A stretch of 7,694 bases of DNA from an uncultured Pseudomonadota bacterium. GTDB taxonomy: Bacteria > SAR324 > NAC60-12. The notes under the pieces are model-generated. The model searched no databases and was not told where the DNA came from. It saw nothing but the letters and a program-made list of their open reading frames with translations. Of this stretch, positions 1-6,956 are shown in pieces. The translations under genes and the position numbers were made by a program. How positions within the stretch are numbered: the first letter of the stretch is position 1; every line of letters starts with the position of its first letter. Location of the stretch: the NCBI GenBank assembly GCA_913056375.1, contig CAJXNF010000123.1, positions 1 to 7,694 on the forward strand, in the 5' to 3' direction.

Positions 1-498
1 GACATCGAACTGGTCAAGGAGTTTGGCGAACTACCCCCGTTGGAACTTTTCCCGAATGAAGTCCAGCAAGCATTGATCAACTTGTTTAAAAATGCTGAAG
101 AAGCGTTGGAGGAAAGCGGAATAGATAAAAAGAGGCTCATCGTTCGAACCTATGTGCAGCAGGACAAACAAATACTAGAAGTGCAGGACAACGCTGGAGG
201 TATACCCGAGGACGTGGTTGATCAAATTTTCTTTCCTTATTTTTCAACGAAAAACAAACTCAATGGTACCGGTTTGGGTTTGTACATGAGCCGGATGATC
301 ATTGAAGACCATCTTGGTGGCAAGTTGACTGTGGCAAATAAAGATGGTGGAGCGTGTTTTCGAGTGGAACTCAATGAGCGATTACCCGAAAATGCTGAGC
401 AAAACATGATGACCGAGGCACAAACAACAAATCTTAACTTATCAGTGGAACAGCCAGGATCTCTGCTTAACTATCCGAAAAAGGTTGCCTCTCAATGA
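1..498 (+). CDS. Sensor histidine kinase, C-terminal HATPase domain (5' partial)
   Basis: The frame is open from base 1 to the TGA at 496-498, giving 165 residues of a protein whose start lies outside the window. It is the ATP-binding catalytic domain of a two-component histidine kinase. Numbering from the window edge, it shows an N box (NLFKNAEEAL, with Mg-binding N31), a G1 box (DNAGGIP, D63-P69), an F box (FFPYFSTK, about 77-84) and a G2 box (GTGLGL, 89-94). A segment typical of sensor kinases (IIEDHLGGKLTV) follows, then a polar tail of about 40 residues with no recognisable domain. The dimerisation/phosphoacceptor His domain and any sensor domain are missing, so the stimulus cannot be inferred. 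A TTG at base 40 is internal to the domain and is not a credible start. The stop overlaps the next gene by 4 bases, so the downstream regulator is the obvious phosphotransfer partner. Confidence 0.93.
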   Translation, partial: DIELVKEFGELPPLELFPNEVQQALINLFKNAEEALEESGIDKKRLIVRTYVQQDKQILEVQDNAGGIPEDVVDQIFFPYFSTKNKLNGTGLGLYMSRMIIEDHLGGKLTVANKDGGACFRVELNERLPENAEQNMMTEAQTTNLNLSVEQPGSLLNYPKKVASQ

Positions 499-929
499 TG
501 AATAGTATCGAGAAACTGATCTCTGTGTCGGGGGGAGTTAGCCTGCTCTACGTAGAAGATGATCTGACGTTGCAACAGGAAACGGCACAGTTGCTGAGGA
601 ATTTCTTTGAAAAAATTGATTTGGCCCAAAATGGTGAGGAAGGACTGGAGCTGTTTGAGCCCGGGAAGTACGAGATTATTATCACAGACATCAACATGCC
701 AAAGCTCAATGGGGTGGAAATGGTGAAAGCCATTCGGCGGAAGGATCGGCATCAGATGATCATTGTGATCTCCGCCCATGACGAGCCCCACTACCTGATC
801 GACCTGATCAATGCAGGGGCTCAGTGTTTCCTCAGTAAACCCATTGATCTTACAGAACTAATCTCGGTTCTCTACGAGTTCTGCGTAGAGCATCAACAAC
901 GAACTGCCAGTTTATCCCAAAGGAAATGA
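495..929 (+). CDS. Single-domain (CheY-like) response regulator
   Basis: This 144-residue protein consists almost entirely of one receiver domain (about residues 15-130). Visible landmarks are the acidic cluster E21-D22-D23 (YVEDD), the phosphoacceptor D65 in IITDINMP, the switch Ser S93 in IISAH-like context (VISAHDE), and the conserved K115-P116 in FLSKPI. All residues needed for Asp phosphorylation are present. There is no DNA-binding or enzymatic output domain after it, only about 15 polar residues. It therefore probably acts by protein-protein contact, as a phosphorelay intermediate or as a phosphate sink; this is inference. The ATG at 495 overlaps the kinase stop (ATGA). A second ATG follows directly at 498, and an AAGG lies 10 bases upstream of 495 (481-484). 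The coupling to the kinase gene suggests one transcript and equimolar translation. Confidence 0.93.
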   Translation: MMNSIEKLISVSGGVSLLYVEDDLTLQQETAQLLRNFFEKIDLAQNGEEGLELFEPGKYEIIITDINMPKLNGVEMVKAIRRKDRHQMIIVISAHDEPHYLIDLINAGAQCFLSKPIDLTELISVLYEFCVEHQQRTASLSQRK

Positions 930-947
930 ACTGGTATAGATTACCCT

Positions 948-1598
948 TCAAAATCGATATCCCACACTAAGTCCGTACTCCGTCAACATCACGTTCGCCT
1001 TCTCCGTCTCCCCACTCAGTTGAGGAACCTCAATCTCGTATTCCAGGCTTGTCCCCTGATAATAAATCCCCACATCCCACCTGCCACGGCTAACTCCTAT
1101 GTTTGCAAACACACCACCTCCAACCGCTTCTGTGCTTTTCAGCTTTGTGGAATCCACTGTTGGGTTTGTTTTGTCAGTATCGGTTGTTTTCACAGAACCA
1201 TCTGCACTCATTGGAATTCGAGCCGTTAAACCTAGCAGCAACTGGTAATCTGTGAATAGCTGGATACCTGTATATTCAATACCAGCTTCCAGAATATGAG
1301 CGTAGAAAGCTCCATCGTTTTTTCTGCTCAGAGTTGCATTGTCCTGAGTTTCCTCGATAGTTGCCGCAAAATAATTATAACCCGCAACAATCCGTAAAGA
1401 TTCTGTTGCAGGCAACAAAAGAGAGAGTCCGAGTCCACTGGTTTGCGGATCTTCCTCGTTGAAACCGTTCACCTCTGCAGAACCTCCAGTGGGAATCAAG
1501 AATTGTAATCGCACACCGACAGCCTCTGCTGTGGAAGCAAACCCTAGAAAACAACCGAGTATGATTAATAGACCCTTCCAAGGCTGGGAATTTTTCAT
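948..1598 (-). CDS. Predicted outer-membrane beta-barrel protein with signal peptide
   Basis: This 216-residue protein has no named family that I recognise. Residues 1-26 form a Sec signal peptide: basic start with K2 and K8, hydrophobic core GLLIILGCFLGFA, and a likely signal peptidase I site after A24-E25-A26. The mature part, about 190 residues, is rich in alternating hydrophobic/polar strands with Gly and aromatic residues (for example LRIVAGYNYFA, FTDYQLLLGLTARI, WDVGIYYQG). These are separated by polar Asp/Thr/Lys/Glu-rich segments that look like surface loops. The protein ends in LSVGYRF, the C-terminal aromatic residue typical of barrels handled by the BAM complex. Size and strand count suit an eight-stranded barrel of the OmpA/OmpW-like class; porin, adhesin or enzyme roles cannot be separated. 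C16 sits in ILGC, a poor lipobox, so a lipoprotein is less likely. It is convergent with the response regulator, 18 bases apart. The start is supported by an AGGAAAGG ribosome site. Confidence 0.82.
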   Translation of the reverse strand: MKNSQPWKGLLIILGCFLGFASTAEAVGVRLQFLIPTGGSAEVNGFNEEDPQTSGLGLSLLLPATESLRIVAGYNYFAATIEETQDNATLSRKNDGAFYAHILEAGIEYTGIQLFTDYQLLLGLTARIPMSADGSVKTTDTDKTNPTVDSTKLKSTEAVGGGVFANIGVSRGRWDVGIYYQGTSLEYEIEVPQLSGETEKANVMLTEYGLSVGYRF

Positions 1599-1686
1599 CG
1601 CAACTTGCCTTTCCTGTGATACCTTTATTCGTTTATTTCAAAAGTCTGCAAACAATTACTGTCCAATATCTTAGCAATCTTCCTTC
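1599..1686. promoter_or_regulatory. Divergent intergenic region between barrel gene and mtaB
   Basis: These 88 AT-rich bases separate two divergent starts, so promoters for both directions should lie here. Toward mtaB the only hexamer resembling a -10 box is TATCTT at 1667-1672, with no convincing -35 box at 16-18 bases. Toward the barrel gene, weak -35-like TTG elements exist, but no -10 box stands out. No clear inverted repeat for an operator was seen. The promoter assignment therefore rests on gene orientation rather than on consensus boxes. Confidence 0.35.
1608..1615 (-). promoter_or_regulatory. Ribosome binding site of the barrel-protein gene
   Basis: On the minus strand the sequence reads AGGAAAGG followed by 9 bases and the ATG at 1598. 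This is a good purine-rich Shine-Dalgarno match at normal spacing. It fixes the ATG at 1598 as the start and agrees with the signal peptide beginning there. Confidence 0.6.
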
Positions 1687-3036
1687 GTGACGACCAGAGT
1701 TTCCCTGCATACCTTGGGCTGTCGGCTCAATCATTCAGAAAGTGAGAGCCTAGGGCATCAGTTGAGCCAACAAGGCTACCAGATTGTACCCGAGGATGCT
1801 GAAGCAGATCTGTGCATTGTCAATACCTGCACAGTCACAGGAGCCAGTGATTCGAAAAATCGCCAATTGATCCGATCGCTCCATCGGCGCATGCCTCAAG
1901 CACGGATTGCAGTAACCGGCTGCCAGGCTCAAATGGAACCGGAAGCCATGGCAGATCTGCCTGGTGTCGGCCTTGTGGTTGGAAATGAAGCCAAACACCA
2001 AATAGCAAACTGGTTGCCTCTATTAGATGAAGCACAAACATCCCCACAGATTGTGCACAACAAGATTCGACGTCTTCCTTTCTCGCTACCATTGCCTCTT
2101 GCCGAGGAAGGAAAGGCAGAGAGACAGCTTGGTGCGACACGTGGTCAACTCAAGGTGCAGGACGGCTGCGACTTCATGTGTTCCTTCTGCATCATCCCCT
2201 TTGCTCGCGGACGTTCACGACACCGTGAGTTTGACAATCTCTGTGCAGAAGCAGAGCAACAGGTAGCTTCTGGTATTCAGGAGATTGTTCTAACGGGAGT
2301 GAACCTTGGCACCTATGATTTCCACGGACAAAATTTGGTGGATATTGTCGATTTTCTCGATTCTCTGAAAGACCTACAAAGGATCAGGATTTCTTCAATT
2401 GAGCCAACCACTGTTGACCCTGGTCTGTTGGAACGGATGGGAGATCAGAGCCATAAATTGGTGCCTTTTCTCCACCTGCCTGTTCAATCTGGCTCCAACC
2501 GGATTCTGGAGTTGATGAAACGCCGCTATAACGCGCTCGACTATGCCCGCGAAGTGGAAGAAGCCATCCTGAAAATCCCAGACCTCTGCGTGGGCGCAGA
2601 TGTCATGGTGGGATTTCCCGGTGAAGGTGAGTTGGAGTTTACAGAAACATTGAATTTGCTAGCGAACCTGCCGATGGGTTATTTGCACGTCTTCCCCTTC
2701 TCTGAGAGGGCTGGAACGCCAGCGACCAGGTTAGTAGCCAAGGTTTCTCCAGACGAAAAGCGAACACGGGCTGCTCGACTGCGTGAACTCAGCAAAAGGT
2801 TACGTCATCAGTTTATGCAGCGATTCGTCGGAACTAGTCGTAGCGTCTTGCTGGAAAAGACCAAACCGGACGGTCGCCAAGGCGGCTATACGGACAATTA
2901 CCTACGTGTTCAACTGAACTCTACCAAGCACGAAAGTCTTCAGCGTAATCGACTAATTCCGGTTCAACTGGAGAGTATTCAGGGAGATGTTCTCTTGGGA
3001 ACGCCTCTCCCTTCTGCTGAAACACCTGCCCATTGA
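1687..3036 (+). CDS. mtaB: tRNA (N6-L-threonylcarbamoyladenosine(37)-C2)-methylthiotransferase MtaB
   Basis: This 449-residue radical-SAM enzyme is expected to add a methylthio group to t6A at tRNA position 37, giving ms2t6A in ANN-decoding tRNAs. The N-terminal UPF0004 domain carries its cluster cysteines at C12 (HTLGCRLN), C48 (NTCTVTGASDSKNR) and C79 (VTGCQAQ). The radical-SAM motif is C161-x3-C165-x2-C168 (DGCDFMCSFC). Family segments RISSIEPTTV, HLPVQSGSNRIL and VGADVMVGFPGE follow, and the last 60 or so residues fit a TRAM RNA-binding domain. The HTLGC and NTCTVT.A..K.R pattern fits MtaB (YqeV type) better than MiaB or RimO. The start is GTG. An in-frame TAG at 1672-1674 excludes any longer start, and the protein begins where family members do, but no Shine-Dalgarno sequence is visible upstream. 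The stop overlaps the helicase start by one base (TGATG). Confidence 0.93.
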   Translation: MTTRVSLHTLGCRLNHSESESLGHQLSQQGYQIVPEDAEADLCIVNTCTVTGASDSKNRQLIRSLHRRMPQARIAVTGCQAQMEPEAMADLPGVGLVVGNEAKHQIANWLPLLDEAQTSPQIVHNKIRRLPFSLPLPLAEEGKAERQLGATRGQLKVQDGCDFMCSFCIIPFARGRSRHREFDNLCAEAEQQVASGIQEIVLTGVNLGTYDFHGQNLVDIVDFLDSLKDLQRIRISSIEPTTVDPGLLERMGDQSHKLVPFLHLPVQSGSNRILELMKRRYNALDYAREVEEAILKIPDLCVGADVMVGFPGEGELEFTETLNLLANLPMGYLHVFPFSERAGTPATRLVAKVSPDEKRTRAARLRELSKRLRHQFMQRFVGTSRSVLLEKTKPDGRQGGYTDNYLRVQLNSTKHESLQRNRLIPVQLESIQGDVLLGTPLPSAETPAH

Positions 3037-5051
3037 TGGACCTCTCTCATCTCAACCCCCAGCAACGTCAAGCGGTCACCTCCACCAAGGGTCCCATTCT
3101 AGTGCTAGCCGGTGCTGGGAGTGGCAAAACCAGAGTGATCATTCAGCGCATCGCCTGGTTGATCCAAGTTGAGCACGTTCTACCAGCAGAAATTTTGGCA
3201 GTGACTTTCACCAACAAAGCTGCCCGTGAAATGCAGGAGCGGCTCAAAGACGAACTGAGAGGGCAGCAAAAGGGAGTACAGTTGAGCACCTTCCATTCCT
3301 TGGGGGTTCAGCTGCTGCGAGAGCACATTGATCAACTGGGATATCGTTCCAACTTTGTGATTTATGACACCCAAGATCAGCAGTCCGTGATCAAAGGAAT
3401 TATGGAAGATCATGATTTGGAAGATTCCGGTTTGATTGATGCCAAAGGGGTTCACTACGAGATTGGACAAGCAAAAAATCGTGGACTTGGTCCAGATCAT
3501 TTTCTTCAGCAGCGAGAATCAACCAGAAGCACCCAGGTTGGACAAGTCTTTGCGGAATATCAACGCGTTCTCAAGGGCTGCAATGCGATCGACTTCGATG
3601 ACATCTTGCTACTGACCCTGAAGCTCTTTGAGGAACACTCTGAGGCCATGGAATCCATCAGAGAGCGATATCACTATCTGATGGTCGATGAGTATCAGGA
3701 CACCAATCGTGTTCAGTACCAGCTGATGTGTCATCTGTGCCAGCGTTATCGCAACCTATGTGTGGTGGGCGATGACGACCAGTCGATCTACGGATGGCGT
3801 GGGGCAGACATCCGCAACATCCTTGATTTTGAACGGGACTTCCCGGAAGCCAAGATCATTCGCCTGGAGCAGAATTACCGCTCTACACCAACAATTCTGA
3901 AGGCTGCCAATCAGGTCATTTCCCAAAACCCACAAAGAATGCCCAAGGAGCTCTGGTCTCAAAAGCCAACCGGCGTTCCCCTGGAATGGATCGAGGGCAA
4001 AGATGAGGCCGAGGAGTTAGAACTGGTAGCCCGTCGGATTAAAATTCAGGTGCTACGACACGGACGCTCTCACTCAGATTATGCGATCCTTTTCCGCTCC
4101 AATTTCCAGTCCAGACTGATTGAAGAAACCTTGCGGGATTCCGGAATTCCATACCAAGTGATTGGGGGCACCAGTTTTTATGAACGCAAAGAAGTCAAGG
4201 ATGCCCTGGCCTACCTGAAGGTGATTCATAATCATTCTGATGAGGTAAGCCTCCATCGGATCATCAATTATCCTCGTCGAGGAATTGGCAAGACCTCCCT
4301 GATTCAGGCCAACTACTACTGTCAATTGCTGCGAAAGCCACTCTTTGAAATCTGCAAACAGGCACGGCAACACTCTAGAATTCCAACGGAAGCTGCGATG
4401 AGCATGGAATCGTTCGCACAGATGATTTTGCGCTATCGGCAGCGTTTTCAGCAAGAACCACTTGGGGAAGTCTTACGTGAATTGCTGTCAGATGTAGGGC
4501 TGATCCGTGATCTGGAGACACAAAAAGTCGATCCAAAGACAAAAGAAAAGCGGGTTGGTTTTGTGCTGGAATTGATGCGAGGATTGGATCGATTTGTGGA
4601 GCAGAACCCTGAAAAACGTCTGCGGGACTACCTGGAGCGTGTGATGCTGTTTACCCAGAATGACCGGGAAGAAGAGTCGGTCAGCAACCAGGTGACCCTG
4701 ATGACTCTCCATAGTGCCAAAGGCCTTGAGTTCCCCTATGTGTTTCTAGTTGGGATGGCAGAGGGTGTCTTCCCCAACCAACGAAGCCTTGATGAAAGTG
4801 GTGAAGAAGAGGAACGAAGACTCTGTTATGTAGGCATTACAAGAGCCCGAGAAGAGCTAACCCTCTCAATGGCTCGTCGACGCAAGCGCTATCGAGAAGA
4901 GGTTTTACAAACCATGTCACGCTTTCTCAATGATATCGATCCTTCCCTATTTCAAGTAGCTCCAGGAGGCAAAATGGATGCAGTCCAGAAGGCGCTGCAA
5001 AAAAAACAATCAAGGGCAGATTTTTTTCAACAACTACGGCGTCTTCAGTAG
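3036..5051 (+). CDS. Rep/UvrD/PcrA-family (SF1A) ATP-dependent 3'-5' DNA helicase
   Basis: This 671-residue superfamily 1A helicase unwinds DNA in replication restart or repair, and all its motifs look intact. They are the Q motif LNPQQRQAV (6-14), Walker A AGAGSGKT (25-32), Ia TFTNKAAREM (57-66), Walker B DEYQD (218-222), III GDDDQSIYGWRG (245-256), IV LEQNYRST (277-284), V TLHSAKGLEF (557-566) and VI LCYVGITRAR (596-605). The length matches Rep (about 670) and is shorter than UvrD or PcrA (about 720). KGLEFPYVFLVGM and the TFHSLG segment are also Rep-like, whereas GWRGAD and SRFLNDI recall UvrD, so I do not assign a symbol. The ATG at 3036 overlaps the mtaB stop (TGATG). A TTG at 3033 would add one residue but is less likely. 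No Shine-Dalgarno is evident, so translation is probably coupled to mtaB. It ends with a basic/Gln-rich tail, QLRRLQ. Confidence 0.93.
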   Translation: MDLSHLNPQQRQAVTSTKGPILVLAGAGSGKTRVIIQRIAWLIQVEHVLPAEILAVTFTNKAAREMQERLKDELRGQQKGVQLSTFHSLGVQLLREHIDQLGYRSNFVIYDTQDQQSVIKGIMEDHDLEDSGLIDAKGVHYEIGQAKNRGLGPDHFLQQRESTRSTQVGQVFAEYQRVLKGCNAIDFDDILLLTLKLFEEHSEAMESIRERYHYLMVDEYQDTNRVQYQLMCHLCQRYRNLCVVGDDDQSIYGWRGADIRNILDFERDFPEAKIIRLEQNYRSTPTILKAANQVISQNPQRMPKELWSQKPTGVPLEWIEGKDEAEELELVARRIKIQVLRHGRSHSDYAILFRSNFQSRLIEETLRDSGIPYQVIGGTSFYERKEVKDALAYLKVIHNHSDEVSLHRIINYPRRGIGKTSLIQANYYCQLLRKPLFEICKQARQHSRIPTEAAMSMESFAQMILRYRQRFQQEPLGEVLRELLSDVGLIRDLETQKVDPKTKEKRVGFVLELMRGLDRFVEQNPEKRLRDYLERVMLFTQNDREEESVSNQVTLMTLHSAKGLEFPYVFLVGMAEGVFPNQRSLDESGEEEERRLCYVGITRAREELTLSMARRRKRYREEVLQTMSRFLNDIDPSLFQVAPGGKMDAVQKALQKKQSRADFFQQLRRLQ

Positions 5052-5131
5052 ATTTTCTCTGTTTTTTCACTTTACACTCGTTGCAACTCAGGTGAGGGTA
5101 GGCGTTAACTTTTTTCCTCAATCGTCACATT

Positions 5132-5137
5132 TATAAT
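5132..5137 (+). promoter_or_regulatory. Possible -10 box upstream of thuA
   Basis: This is a perfect TATAAT hexamer, 13 bases before the thuA ATG, in the 99-base gap after the helicase gene. No good -35 box lies at 16-18 bases; only a T-run (5110-5115) occupies that place. If it is used, transcription would begin about 5143-5146, inside the ribosome site, leaving a nearly leaderless message. It may be fortuitous. The same gap holds no convincing terminator hairpin for the helicase gene. Confidence 0.3.
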
Positions 5138-5140
5138 CTA

Positions 5141-5146
5141 GCGGAG
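5141..5146 (+). promoter_or_regulatory. Ribosome binding site of thuA
   Basis: GCGGAG lies 4 bases before the ATG at 5151, a tight but workable spacing for the GGAG core. It supports this ATG, which also begins the conserved family N-terminus (IRVTVWGEN). Confidence 0.45.
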
Positions 5147-5150
5147 CAAC

Positions 5151-5927
5151 ATGTCGATTCGCGTTACTGTCTGGGGCGAAAATGTTCATGAACAAACCAG
5201 CAAGGTCGTCCAGGAAGTCTACCCAATGGGTATGCACAACTGCATTGCCGATGCGCTCAATGAAGACCCAGAAATTCAGGCTCGAACGGCCACACTGCAG
5301 GAACCCGAACATGGTTTGACTGAAGAAGTGCTGCAACAGACCGATGTGCTCACCTGGTGGGGACATGCAGCTCACGGCAAGGTGGAAGATCAGATCGTTG
5401 ATCGTGTTCAGGCTCGAGTACTCGAAGGAATGGGCTTATTGGTACTGCACTCCGGGCATTATTCCAAGATCTTCAGGCGACTGTTGGGAACAACCTGCTC
5501 TTTGATCTGGCGGGAAGCCGGAGAAATGGAACGGGTTTGGGTCTGTAATCCCGGACACCCCATTGCACAGGGATTGGGACGCTATTTTGAAGTTCCTCAG
5601 ACAGAAATGTACGGTGAACCTTTCCAAGTGCCAACCCCCCACGAGATGATCTTTAGCAGCTGGTATCAAGGAGGTGAAGTCTTCCGTTCAGGCCTGACCT
5701 ACCTACGAGGCAATGGGAAAATCTTCTACTTTAGCCCAGGACATGAAACCTATCCCATCTATCATCAGCCTGAGATCCAACTGGTTCTGAAAAACGCAGT
5801 CAAGTGGGCTTGTCCTGTTCCAGGGCTCTGGTTGGACAACTATACTCGCAAGGCAACTCCTCCGGTCGAAGATATCCAGGAGAGAGGGCCGAAACTCCAT
5901 GAACCTGGTAGCGAAGGATTACGATGA
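5151..5927 (+). CDS. thuA: ThuA family trehalose-utilisation protein
   Basis: This 258-residue cytoplasmic protein matches ThuA along its whole length. Recognisable blocks are IRVTVWGENVHEQ (3-15), ARTATLQEPEHGL (44-56), DVLTWWGHAAHG (65-76), GMGLLVLHSGHYSKIF (93-108), NPGHPIAQG (133-141), EMYGEPF (152-158), GGEVFRSGLTY (174-184) and FSPGHETYP (194-202). The fold is related to class I glutamine amidotransferases, although the usual catalytic Cys triad is not recognisable. In rhizobia, thuA and thuB are needed together to convert trehalose and related sugars to 3-keto derivatives; the precise chemistry of ThuA is less settled. It overlaps the downstream dehydrogenase by 4 bases (ATGA), so the two are surely cotranscribed. 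The last 35 residues (from about 224) extend past the conserved core and are charged and Pro-rich. Whether trehalose is the real substrate in this organism is unproven. Confidence 0.92.
   Translation: MSIRVTVWGENVHEQTSKVVQEVYPMGMHNCIADALNEDPEIQARTATLQEPEHGLTEEVLQQTDVLTWWGHAAHGKVEDQIVDRVQARVLEGMGLLVLHSGHYSKIFRRLLGTTCSLIWREAGEMERVWVCNPGHPIAQGLGRYFEVPQTEMYGEPFQVPTPHEMIFSSWYQGGEVFRSGLTYLRGNGKIFYFSPGHETYPIYHQPEIQLVLKNAVKWACPVPGLWLDNYTRKATPPVEDIQERGPKLHEPGSEGLR
5914..5918 (+). promoter_or_regulatory. Ribosome binding site of the Gfo/Idh/MocA gene
   Basis: AAGGA lies inside the end of thuA, 5 bases before the ATG at 5924. It fixes that start, which places the Rossmann strand (IRLAILGTGGMA) at the very N-terminus as expected. 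Confidence 0.55.
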
Positions 5928-6955
5928 TTCGCTTAGCGATACTTGGCACGGGTGGGATGGCACAGCGCCATGCCGAAGAATTTCAGAAAATCGAAGGCGT
6001 TGAGCTTGTTGCCTGTGCAGACATTCATCTGCCTGTTGCTCAGAAGTTTGCGAAGAAGAACAACATTCCACAGGCCTTCAGCAGCCTGGAAGGGTTGTTG
6101 GCCTTTGCCGAATTTGATGCGGTGGCCAACGTCACTCCGGATCGTTTCCACTGTGCAACCACACTTCCACTACTGACCTCTGGCAAACATGTTCTCTGTG
6201 AAAAACCCCTTGCTGAGAATCATGCCGATGCCCTGAAGATGGCTGAGACAGCGCAACAGGCTGGAGTGATCAACATGGTCAACTTCAGCTATCGCAATGC
6301 CTCAGCGATTCACAAGGCGCATGAATTGATTCAGGCTGGCAAGCTAGGTCACATCATGCATGTGGAAGCGAGCTATCTGCAAAGCTGGCTGGTCAGCAAG
6401 GCCTGGGGGGATTGGAAGAAGGAGGACAAGTGGCTCTGGAGGCTCTCCACCCAACATGGAAGCAAGGGCACCTTGGGGGACATTGGTGTCCACATCCTTG
6501 ACTTTGCGACTTATCCAATCGGTCCTTTGGCAAGTCTACATTGTACGCTCCAGACCTTCCCAAATGTCAAAGGCACACAAATGGGAGAGTATACTCTGGA
6601 TGCCAATGACTCCTTTGTGATCAGTGTACGCTATGCCAACGGCGCTCTGGGGACCGTCCATTCTTCTCGTTGGGCGACCGGGCATGACAACACCGTGGCG
6701 CTGCGTGTCTTCGGTAGCGAAGGCTCCCTGCGCATCGATCTGGACAAGTCAATGACGACCTTGGAATGGTGTGTGGGTCCGAATATCGACAAGGCCAAGT
6801 GGGAGGTACTGGAATGTGGCAGCGTACCGAACATGTACCAGCGCTTCATTCAAAGCATCCAGAGTGGTGTGAACGACCAACCGGATTTTGCCCGTGGTGC
6901 CGAGATCCAGGAATTATTGGATCTTTGTGAAAAATCAGCAGTTGCGGACCAATAA
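5924..6955 (+). CDS. Gfo/Idh/MocA-family NAD(P)-dependent sugar dehydrogenase (ThuB-like role)
   Basis: This 343-residue cytoplasmic oxidoreductase has a standard two-domain layout. The N-terminal Rossmann domain shows the dinucleotide motif GTGGMA (8-13), an acidic residue after strand 2 (D33 in ACAD) that favours NAD over NADP, VTPDRFH (70-76), and the family signature EKP (93-95) with catalytic K94. The C-terminal substrate domain contains GSKGTLGDIGVHILD (179-193), supplying the usual Asp186/His190 pair. Such enzymes oxidise or epimerise ring hydroxyls of sugars and inositols. Coupled by overlap to thuA, it is the positional equivalent of rhizobial thuB and probably makes the 3-keto sugar. 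This rests on context, since I cannot confirm orthology to ThuB itself, and the thuB symbol is withheld. It ends one base from the stop of the convergent transporter ATPase, leaving no room for a separate terminator. Confidence 0.9.
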   Translation: MIRLAILGTGGMAQRHAEEFQKIEGVELVACADIHLPVAQKFAKKNNIPQAFSSLEGLLAFAEFDAVANVTPDRFHCATTLPLLTSGKHVLCEKPLAENHADALKMAETAQQAGVINMVNFSYRNASAIHKAHELIQAGKLGHIMHVEASYLQSWLVSKAWGDWKKEDKWLWRLSTQHGSKGTLGDIGVHILDFATYPIGPLASLHCTLQTFPNVKGTQMGEYTLDANDSFVISVRYANGALGTVHSSRWATGHDNTVALRVFGSEGSLRIDLDKSMTTLEWCVGPNIDKAKWEVLECGSVPNMYQRFIQSIQSGVNDQPDFARGAEIQELLDLCEKSAVADQ

Positions 6956-6956
6956 A

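Noticed and set aside
40..498. TTG at base 40 as the true start of the kinase
   Set aside because: The frame is open to base 1 with plausible kinase sequence, and this start would leave no dimerisation/His domain, so the gene is simply cut by the window edge.
492..791. Minus-strand open frame of 99 codons across the regulator gene
   Set aside because: It lies opposite a complete receiver domain with all its motifs, and its own product shows no recognisable domain or ribosome site.
1548..1557. Lipobox in the barrel protein signal peptide (ILGC, C16)
   Set aside because: Leu at -2 and the early position are poor for signal peptidase II. A24-E25-A26 is a much better signal peptidase I site.
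4999..5027. A8 run and T7 run that could pair near the end of the helicase gene
   Set aside because: The arms would be A-T only with a 14-base loop and would sit inside the coding frame. It is not a credible terminator, and the frame reads straight through it.
5052..5150. Rho-independent terminator after the helicase gene
   Set aside because: There is a T-run at 5110-5115, but the bases before it give at best a 4-5 pair stem (TGAGG/CCTCA with a long loop). Too weak to annotate.
5943..6620. Alternative plus-strand frames inside the dehydrogenase gene
   Set aside because: They are out-of-frame shadows of a gene with intact family motifs. Their products are Arg/Trp/Ser-rich with no pattern.
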